Shown: one piece after another, positions 55,891 through 64,000 of the stretch
Position numbering within the stretch: position 1 is the first letter of the stretch
Layout of the letters: each line of letters begins with the position of its first letter
Assembly (NCBI GenBank): GCA_023653785.1
Contig: JAMKCH010005329.1
Span: forward strand, 45,256-109,255
Length of the DNA: 64,000 bases
Source of the DNA: Ophioderma brevispina
Taxonomy: Eukaryota; Echinodermata; Ophiuroidea; Amphilepidida; Ophiodermatidae
Reading direction: 5' to 3'
Notes under the pieces: model-generated
What the model was told of the DNA's origin: nothing
Seen by the model: only the letters and a program-made list of their open reading frames with translations
Database searches by the model: none
Made by a program: the position numbers and the translations under genes

Positions 55891-58052
55891 CTATTCGTAA
55901 TTGTGCTGAGGGTAATAATTATTGCGTTCAATCACTCTATAAAACGCTGTATTATTTCCAAATTTATGAACACAGACACTCGTCATCATCATTAAAGACA
56001 TTTGGGGTTTACAAGATATTTTTCACTCTAAATTGGTACGGTGTATTAATCCATGCATGCTTGTTCCAAAAACACCAAGACTTGATTTGTGACAATGTTA
56101 CGAGGATGTTTTCTCTCAAGAACCTGTACGATAGTGGCTTTAATCTAGTTGAGCTCAATATGGTTTTTCATCACTAAGAACAAAACACAACCAAAAATAA
56201 ATTCACGGAAAGGCGCTTCTTTTGGGTTTGCCTCTTAAAACCTCCAAGTAACAACCCCACACAAGAGACTATCACACAGCACAAATCCAAGCCGTTGAGA
56301 ATTCGATTTTTGCTGGTCAACCTTCAGACATTCCAAGCAACAAAAACAAAACAAAACTGTTATTTAGTCTTAAATTTTCGATTTTCAATTATCCATCACA
56401 TCTTCATCACAGCAATTACCACGTCTTTGCAAATCTCGACCATGCATTTCACGGCACGGTTCCCTCGAGTAAACTTCCCCGACGACGACGATTCCCTGAC
56501 ATGTCCATTTAATTAATTTAACATCTTCATATGTCCCTGCGCTTCCTTGATACATTCCCGTAATTTGCTTTAACGAGCGACACTTTTTTTCTTTCTATTG
56601 TAACACACTTAAACTTTTTCTTGGGGTATGACACACGAGGGAGACGGTATTGAAGATTGTCAAAGATACTCTGATCTTTTTCCAAACAAATATGAATTTT
56701 TGATGCAATGTCCTAATTGCTATAGAGGGGGAGTAGAATCGTCCTGCAGTTGAGGCCCACGGTATGTCTGAATGGGAGCAAATTTATTCCAATATTTTGA
56801 GGATCTCATGCGTGATGTAAGTAGATTGAAGCCTCCCCGTTAAGGGGCATCAACCCCATGAGGAGCTTTTGGCGATTGGGTACAAAAGAAGGATTTAAAT
56901 CACTTAATAAGCCAATCAGAGCCATTGTAAGAATGGTGATAAATGCTCAAGAAGTATTGCCCTTAAACAATTCATAAGGTTTTTTTTTAATAGGTTTACT
57001 CCAATGTGTTTTTGTCTCATAATTCCCAATCAGGTACACTCAAGGAGATTAAAATAAGGAGATGACACTTGGGGACGAACAGGTGGTCCTTCGGCCTTGG
57101 ATTACAGGGGTGCGCTATAACGACTCGGGTTAGATTTTTAAGGGGTGAGACACAGCGCTGAAAAGTCCCGGGCAAAACTCGGGGATCCATAGGCGATAAT
57201 CTTGTTGACTATTTGGACCTTACCAAACGTAAAATTGGTGTTATCATGAAAGCTGTGACTTTCTGAATTGCCTATAATATAGAATATACGGTTAATTAAG
57301 TTTCTTTTAATTTTACACAAACAAATTGTAGGTAACTAAACTATTCCAAGGGATTTCAATTGACGGGACCCATGTGTAGACTCCAAGGGCTGTAGCAAAA
57401 TATATAACCTTGAATTCATAAAAATCGATTAAATAACCTAAAGAACATTAATAAATGATCTATTTTGATACTAAAACATACCAAATTCGACCTTGAAATA
57501 ATTGACTAGCCATTTGAAAAACCAATAATTAAATTGTGAAACATTCATGGTAGGAACCCCTTAACTGGGTGACCTTGGTGCGATCGAGGGCGCTATAATA
57601 AATAGCCGAGTCTTGCAATGCGAAGTTCAATACTATCATGGTTACAAACGGTGAACACGTAACTCTATAACGTGATGTTAATAAATACAGGAGGGACCAT
57701 AAATTTCTTTGGTATGCACGAACTTTCGTATTTGCCATGCCATATTGAGGGGTAAGGAGCAAAAGACACAGGCCGCTAAGTGTCCAACCCCTGGTACACT
57801 GTGAGAAACAGAGTGGGTGCGGAATGGTTAAATTTTGTGAGATTTTGGAAGCCCGTCTGCTTCCCTTAAAAAACTTTGAGTCATAGATGGCACTTGCAGC
57901 TGGGAATTGCTGGCACGTAGCAGGTTTAAAGGTTAAAAAAAAAAAAAAACACTGGTCCAGCGTGGGAAACGCAAATTTTACAAAATCTTGTGAGAAATTA
58001 GCCCTCAGAAGACAATTTTGAAGCATATAAAACCTCCGAGACTTCCCACCAG
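55891..58052. other. Gene-free spacer; longest open frame overlaps its right end
   Basis: The minus frame 57,529-58,122 is 197 codons, the longest in the window, but starts inside the hAT terminus, contains a poly(A)-derived FFFFF block and shows no domain, so I do not call it a gene. Other frames are shorter and unrecognised. Confidence 0.4.
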
Positions 58053-59263
58053 CAGTGGCGCGCCAGACCTCTTTTTTTGGGGGGGGGGCAACCGGGGGGA
58101 AAAGTGAAATTTTGTGGGGCAAAAAGTGAAATTCTGGGGCAGGACAATCAGGGTTCGGAAACTTCCCGAAGAAACCTATTTCTTCCCGGATGAATGGAAG
58201 AAACTGGAAAAAAGGTTTTTTCTTTTTTTAATTCTTTAATTGTTAAATGGAAGAAACTGGAAGAAATAAAGCAATGTATTATGAACAACAAACTAAATTA
58301 CACCAATCATCTTCTTTTGCACTTCAAATCATCAAGGCTACTTTCATTGACTTACAATCTTTTTTTAAATTAATTTACAAGTTTATAGCATGTTGGTATA
58401 CCTTCAGTGTATAGTAAAATTTGTTAACAATTTTTGTTTATCTTACTCTCAAATATACATCTAAATTCTAAGAAGCCATTTCATGTGCACCTTTTCCAAT
58501 GTGCACATTTAATACTATCACAGTTGCAATTGTACATGTAGAGGCAAAATGTGAAAAAGCTGACATTAAAATCTGTATGGCCAATTTGTTTTATTTTAAA
58601 ACACATCAAAAAGTAGCAACCGTTATTGTTCTTTTGGTGTAATGCTTAGTGGGGATAACCTGGGTTAGGGAGACTATAACAATTTTGTTCAAGAATGGTT
58701 CAAGTCTTTACAAGGGGAGACTGCTTGGCCTTGCTTGGTGGGACAAGTGAGACAGCAGTTTCTTCCAGTAGTTTTAATATTTAGGCCATGTGAATCAATG
58801 TGAGTTAATTATGCAATTGCATGGTAGGTAGGGGTCCCTGAATGGTTATTTTAAATTTTTCCCTATATTTCATTGGCTGTATAAATATAAAACCAAAAAG
58901 TATAAGTCATTTGCTTTAAAATAGAGCATTTTTAATGACTTTTTTAGTTTCTTTATTCTTCCGCTTTCCGCGGAAGAAACCTGGAGTTGGAAACAAACCG
59001 TGGAAAAACACCACACGTTTTTTTTCCGCCTGTGGAGGAAACTGGCGAACCCTGTCTGGGGTGAAAGTATCAATATTTGAGATAATTTAACCAATTTTGG
59101 CCCAAAATCGCTATTTTTCCCTAAATTTGGTGAATTTTGGCCCCAAATCGCCTAATTTGGGGGCCAAAAATCCTCATTTTTATCTTTCGGCCAGGGGGGG
59201 AAAACTGGGGGCAAGAAAAATTTTGGGGAAAAGCACCCCATGCCCCCCGTTGCACCACCACTG
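58053..59263. mobile_element. hAT-like non-autonomous element with 8-bp duplication
   Basis: The left end is CAGTGGCGCGCCAG; the right end read inward is CAGTGGTGGTGCAACG. Flanks CCCACCAG (58,045-58,052) and CCCCCCAG (59,264-59,271) agree at 7 of 8 positions, the hAT duplication length. The outer parts have the G-run and GGGGCAAAA words of this MITE type. No transposase is visible; most of the interior is a second inserted element. It lies just left of a large LINE copy. Confidence 0.75.
58141..59054. mobile_element. Nested inverted-repeat element (CAGGGTTCG ends)
   Basis: CAGGGTTCGGAAACTTCCCG begins at 58,149, and the inverse of 59,025-59,054 reads CAGGGTTCGCCAGTTTCC. TCTGGGGC (58,133-58,140) and TCTGGGGT (59,055-59,062) could be an 8-bp duplication, which would put the left end 8 bases before the CAGGG. 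Several GGAAGAAACTGGAA words repeat near both ends (subterminal repeats, as in hAT). Non-coding. The start is uncertain by 8 bases. Confidence 0.55.
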
Positions 59264-59271
59264 CCCCCCAG

Positions 59272-59863
59272 GCTTTGTCCCTGGACCACTCACCCATTCT
59301 TCTGTCAGTTCAGATGCACTGAAGCCACTGAAGAAGAGACTACATACCTTACCTTTGGAAAAATCGAGGAAAGTAAGCCCAAACACATGCAAGGCAGCAG
59401 CTTCAGCACAAAACGCACACACCCTGGGTATTCGAACCCCAGCCTTGGTGGTTACAAGACTTGATCCTGCCAGTGTGTACACCAATCCAAAGGCAATATA
59501 CCTTTGAGAAAATTGTTTTCACCTGGGTGTTAGGCTGCCTTGTTTGTTTAATTGTTTACAACCCACCTTCCTGTTTTGCCCCAACACAAGATTCTTTCTG
59601 CTGTGACATACATGAAGAAATACTTTCGGCATGAAACGTAACAAGAGTTGATAGGATTTTACCTGATTTGACCTTTTCTTTCTGTTGAGTGTTCTTCTGT
59701 AATAACTGAAATCATTCTGGATGGCTGGATTGGCCTCTTTCAGAAAATCAAACTAAATTGGTTCATCATAATTCAAGCAAGAAAAATAATCAAGTGAATC
59801 ACCCCCGACAGAGTAAATAAAACAATTTGGCTTCTAATACTGTATACGTGGGGGGGAAATTTT

Positions 59864-59866
<3 letters not shown>
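59272..59866. other. Spacer with weak tRNA-like and retroelement-like words
   Basis: The minus strand near 59,425-59,440 has GGGGTTCGAATACCC, a box-B-like word, without a clear box A. GGCATGAAACGTAAC at 59,628 resembles words seen near retroelement ends. Neither is enough for a call. Confidence 0.3.

Positions 59867-59904
<38 letters not shown>
59867..59904. repeat. Poly(T) run of 38
   Basis: Uninterrupted T run about 100 bases left of the LINE start. It may be the poly(A) tail of a minus-strand retrocopy whose body would be the ~100 bases to its right, but no AATAAA or recognisable body is present. Confidence 0.9.
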
Positions 59905-59908
<4 letters not shown>

Positions 59909-60009
59909 GAATTTAATTTCATGGTCTTGACATCAATGCAATACAAATCTATTGAAAAAGTTATTTTCGCGTTTTTATGTTCACTCACGAAATTCTCGAA
60001 AAAAAAACC

Positions 60010-63000
60010 GACGAGCGGCCTGGGTGAAGCCTGATGTAGGGAGCATGAGGAGGGAAGGGTGCGGAGATTGCAAATATTTAAGGACGAGGAGTTTGAATGT
60101 ATGCGGTGTACAGTAAGTGAGGTGAGAGGTGAGGGTCTAGGATGGTGGGAGTTGCGGGAAGAAAGTATAAGCCGTTTGGGTGGCAGACATCAGGATGGAT
60201 TGGGGGAGTGGTAGTATTGGTTAGTGGGGACCTGTGCGAGAAGGTAGTGTGAGGTGAGAGGAGGAGCGATAGGGTGATGACAGTGTTAATGGCTTTTGAG
60301 GAGGAGGTAGTGAGGCTCATATGCGGATATGCTCCGCCGATCTGTAGAAAGCATGAAGAGAAGGAAACATTTTATGCTTTAGATGCAGACGAAATGGATA
60401 TGCAAGGTGTGGGTGAATTAGTTCTCTGTGGTGGTGATTCCCTGGTTTCACAATGGTTTGAGGGGCGTTCACGAGGGAACAGGTTTGGGCGAGAGAAACC
60501 TGGACGGATGGATGCTGTTTTAGAGTTTTGTGATGAAAAGGAGGTGTGTGTGGCGAATATGTGGTTTAAGAAAGAGGATAATAAGGGAAGTGACCTTTAG
60601 TTCAGGGGAAACGAGTCAGAGATGGATTTTTGTGCTTTCGTGTGGGTAAGGAGAGGAGAAAGTTTCTGAAGAATGTTAAGGTGCATCTAACGGGAATTAC
60701 AACACAGGTTGGTGGTTGCCGAGTGGACACGTGGAGGTGAAAAAAGTGGTGAGGAGGGTAGTGCATGTGAGGAGAAATTAGGGAAGCTGAAGAAGAGAGA
60801 CAAGAAATAACATTTTGAGAGGAGAGTGGGTGAGCTTGTGGGGGAGTGATTTGACCTATCTGTGGGGGTGTTTTAAGGAAAGGTCAGTGTTTACAGGCTT
60901 GTGAATAAAGGGTTTGGAAAAAGAAAGGGAGAGAACGTAAAGATACAGGGTGGTGGAATGATGAGGTGAAGGAGCGCGACTAGGGAGAAAGAAGATCGTA
61001 TAAGGAATGAGAACAATGGTACGGAAGAGCCATAAGTGAAGAATATAAGAGATTGAATAAGTGAGCAAAAAAGAAACCAAAACAAAAAAAAAAAAAAAAA
61101 AAAAAAAGAAGAAATTGGTTGCGAGGGCTATTAGGAGGATGCTGAGAAGGGGTTGAGTGTAGTTGGCGAGAACCCAAACAAGGTGTATAAGTTAGTGAGG
61201 CATGAAAATGAAGGAAGAGATGTTGAAGTGGGAAGAGGTATGAAGGAAGTTATGGAAAGTGAATGAACTTCATGAGAAAGATAGAGGCAAGGTCTGGTAA
61301 AGAGGCATATGGGAGAATCATGAATGAATGAGGAGAATGAATGGGATCAGAGGTGGAGGCTGATGGGTGGAAGGGCCAGTTGGGGAGCGTCGGGAAGAAG
61401 TTGTAAATGCAATTGGAGAAATGAAAACAGGAAAGGGCTGCTTGACCCTCAAAGTGAGTGTTGAGTATGATTATTGCGGTGGAGAGATAGGGATTGGTAG
61501 TATGATGTATTGTGTCAGGAGGTGTTAGATGGAGGAGGACTGCCGGTGGAGTGGGCTGTGAGTGTGTTAGTTCCAATTTTAAGGGAAAACGGGGATGCAA
61601 TGAACCTGTGGTGCGTATAGGGGGTGAAGTGTTGGTATAGGGGTGTGAAGTTGTTGGGAGCATGCGATGAAAATTGTGTAGGAGGGTACTAGAGAATAGA
61701 ATCCGAGGGATAGTGAATGGATGAGTGCAATTTGGTGTTATGCCAGGGAAGGGAATGATAGATGCAGTGTTCATTTTGGGGAGGATGCAGGAGGAATATC
61801 GGAGGCAAAAAGGGAAAAGAGAGAAGCTTGTATAATTGCTTGTGATGCGGGCGAAGGCATGGTAGTTAGAGTACCGAGGAAGGTTTGAGGGTGATTGGAC
61901 CGTGGGCGATGGAGGAAGAGGGGTATACCAGAATGAGGTAGTAGAGGGTGGGGTGATGAGTGGTATGAAGGAGTTAGATAAAGGACAAGAGGTTAGAGTA
62001 GGGTTGAGTGTCTATGACGGCAGTGAGGGTGAAGGTGGGTGTGCTCAGGGTTTTGGTGCTGTCGCCGTGGTTGTTTTGCAATAGTGGTTGTGTGGATACG
62101 GAGCGTGCAAAGAGTGCCCAAAAGGAAGGGTTGTGAGGAGATGCTGTATGCTGATGATTAGTTTTTAATGTGTGAGACAATGGAGGTTGAGGGAGAAGTT
62201 TAGTCGAAGTTTTGGAAGTGGAGAAGGATTGAGAGTAAGGGCCTGAAGGAAACATTGGGAAGACTAAAGTGGATGGTGAGTGAGTGGGGAGGAGGGGATG
62301 GTGTTTGTTGGGGAAGGAGGTGTGTTAGTGAAGTACGGTGGACACCATGTGGAATATGTGAAAAGAGGGTGAGGGCACCAAAAAATGTCTGTGAGTCTGT
62401 GAGAAATGTGGGAATTGGATTCATGGGAGATGCACAAAGATTGAAAGAGAGTGACCTCAAGTTTGGCAAGAGAGTTTGACTTTGTGTGGGAAGATGCAAG
62501 ACGGCGAGTTGAGGGGAGGGGGGAAGGAGGTGGAAAAATTGTGTGACGAGGTGGATGGTGGAAAGTGTGAAGGAGTTACATACCTAGTGGGGACAGGAGG
62601 GCGGCGGTGACAGCCAGAGTTAAGGTATGGGTGGGCTGAAGTTTAGAGATGCTGAGTGGTACTTGGGAGAAGATTGCCTTTGAAGATGAAGGGATGGTGT
62701 ACAGGAGTTGTGTGATCAGTGATGCTGTATGGGATTGAGACATGGTGCCTGAGTGAAACATGAAAAGGCAGAGAGAGCAATGGTGTGGTGTGGAATGAAT
62801 GAAATTGATGCGATAGGAAGAAGAAGATGAGGATTTGATTTGCGAGTTGGGTTGGACGAAGGCGGGCTCTGAACCGACTGGCGAAGGCGAAGATGATGAT
62901 GTAAGGGTATGGGAGTGCTGAGGAAGATGGGAGCTGTTTTAAAAGGGCTTTTGAGATTCGCGGTGGGTGGTTTGAGGAAGAGGGCTGACCAGAGGCCTGG

Positions 63001-63205
63001 AGGGGAAGCAAAGTGGAGGAGCGAGAGTAGGAGGGTGGGTTGAGGATGGGGGTGCATCAGTGTGAATCGGGTGAAGTGGAGGAGGGGGGAGTAAGGGCCA
63101 ATGCTACGAGTGTGAGGTGAATCAGGCCACCCCGGTTTGCAAGGGACAAACCGGATTTGATTTTAAAAACTTTGGTTTTACTACTACTACTAAAAAACCT
63201 CGCGA
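60010..63205 (+). pseudogene. Near-full-length LINE: EEP endonuclease, RT, zinc finger, C-terminal domain
   Basis: Broken frames give the order of a non-LTR retrotransposon polyprotein. Endonuclease: LNVCGVQ-stop-VR (60,090; the catalytic Glu codon is now TAA), RLICGYAPP (60,312), LEFCDEKEVCVAN (60,520), NESEMDF (60,610) and LQHRLVVAEW (60,700; the expected Ser/Asp before the His is Leu-Gln). Linker: DTGWWNDEVKE (60,945). RT: GMIDAVFILGRMQEEYRRQ (61,752) and catalytic YADD at 62,147-62,158, followed directly by a stop. Then a Cys/His finger (62,348-62,440), a YLV-type block, SVMLYGIETWCLSE (62,720), LNRLAKAK (62,870) and the tail CACCCCGGTTTGC. A 24-A run (61,084-61,107) sits in the lysine-rich linker. 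Dozens of stops and frameshifts: inactive. Clade not assigned. Confidence 0.88.
61084..61107. repeat. Poly(A) run of 24 inside the LINE
   Basis: It lies in the lysine-rich linker between the endonuclease and RT domains. Likely slippage expansion of AAA codons rather than a tail, because LINE coding sequence resumes directly after it. Confidence 0.85.
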
Positions 63206-64000
63206 AAATTTCACTTATACAGTAACCTACAACACAAAATGACAGCAGAAAATTTTCATTGGGTAAACTTTTAATAATTTTATATACTTTGTATGGCCAG
63301 AAGTAAGAGTAAGAAGTAACATCAGCAGCCCTTTTGACGCAGCAGCTATTGTGCACACGCATTGCACATGGCGAATTTGTGTGCTCGCAAATTGGGTTAC
63401 AGCTAACACTGCATGAGCTATGACATCACTCTAATTCTGACGGACAAACTATAAGTAAAACATTTGGAGCATTAATCAAAACTGCAGTTAAAAAGCAGAC
63501 AAACCGAAAAATAAAGAACTGTTACAAAAACAATCATATCTGTATATGCTAAAACAGTAGGGCCAATTGATTAATGTGCCATTTCTTATTTCAAAAAAGC
63601 TTGAAATAGTGTGCAGGCAATTTCAAAATATTTCTTTGCTAGCATTTTCTACTTGTTCTATAAAACATCTTTAACATTCAATTTAGGTGTTCTATGCTGG
63701 GGAAAATTAATATTCTCAGATAAGTATGAAGTATCTTAAATACATGTAATTACTGCAATGTTACTGATTCCAAAGGGAGCAATTATTTTGTTAGAACAAC
63801 TCCAAGTTCCCTGTGAGTTGTCCCTGGTTCCTGTATAAGTTTACACACATGAAAACAACCAGGGCTGTTACTACATCCCCAACTGGTACTCTTTCTCATT
63901 GAAATGTTGCTCTCGGCAAGGTTATCATGCTATTATTGAGAAGCCTATTTTTGTAACTATGTAAAAACATTGTGAAATACGCGTATTTTGAACTGTACGA
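63206..64000. other. AT-rich spacer to window end
   Basis: Two overlapping minus frames (63,057-63,409) have no recognised domain. Nothing else supported. Confidence 0.45.

Noticed and set aside
57529..58122. Longest open frame (197 codons, minus strand)
   Set aside because: It begins inside a hAT terminal repeat, runs through a poly(A)-derived phenylalanine block and has no recognisable domain or splice support.
59410..59490. Minus-strand GGGGTTCGAATACCC as a tRNA or SINE
   Set aside because: Box A and the stems could not be found.
61250..61774. 174-codon minus-strand frame rich in proline, serine and threonine
   Set aside because: It lies opposite the reverse-transcriptase coding strand of the LINE and is its purine-rich shadow.
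1..64000. CRISPR arrays, bacterial operons, rRNA genes or an intact virus-like gene
   Set aside because: No regular spacer-repeat structure, no bacterial gene packing, no rRNA-like conserved segments and no recognisable viral proteins were seen on either strand.

Overview
The window looks like nuclear DNA of a marine invertebrate animal. That assignment is an inference from repeat content: several families of decayed EEP/RT-type LINEs, tRNA-derived SINE-like sequence, many short inverted-repeat DNA transposons with TTAA, TA, 3-bp or 8-bp target duplications, long A/T and G/C homopolymers and minisatellites, all in an AT-rich background with no bacterial-style gene packing. I could not name a species or phylum from sequence alone. 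No complete host gene is visible. Only weak internal-exon candidates exist; the best lies on the minus strand at 26,854-27,046. The window is therefore intergenic or intronic DNA filled with transposon remains.

Layout. 1-2.8 kb holds three short inverted-repeat elements, two of them hAT-like. 3.1-9 kb is AT-rich sequence with little recognisable. 9.0-9.35 kb is the first of three dispersed TTAA-flanked elements; its relatives sit at 25.2 and 42.9 kb. 10.1-10.6 kb is a 5'-truncated LINE tail interrupted by a 32-base G run. 11.08-11.96 kb is a large fold-back made of two diverged head-to-head arms. 13.1-13.85 kb holds two tandem arrays. 14.2-15.2 kb is a 961-bp TTAA-flanked element. 16.1-16.5 kb is a CACTG-ended element. 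20.7-28.4 kb contains further small inverted-repeat elements. 31.5-32.05 kb is a minus-strand copy of the 10-kb LINE family. 34.3-35.2 kb is a degenerate ~47-bp tandem array, followed by the 3' end of a CR1-like LINE (35.3-35.9 kb). 38.5-40.85 kb is a composite region: a near-perfect hairpin, an inverted-repeat element with a ~147-bp tandem core, and an outer inverted pair. It is followed by a tRNA-like SINE. 42.1-42.4 kb is a long-armed MITE. 44-47.3 kb is a decayed minus-strand LINE with recognisable endonuclease and reverse-transcriptase blocks. 51.6-53.6 kb carries a split tandem repeat. 58.05-59.26 kb is a hAT-like element with 8-bp target duplication and a second inverted-repeat element nested in it. 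60.0-63.2 kb is the longest copy of the first LINE family, with endonuclease, reverse transcriptase, a cysteine/histidine finger and the C-terminal domain, all broken by stops and frameshifts.

Nothing here works together as a pathway. The shared logic is parasitic: LINEs would have provided reverse transcription (also for SINEs), while the many short inverted-repeat elements lack transposase and would have relied on enzymes encoded elsewhere. Clade assignments and element ends are inferred by eye, and no database search was possible.
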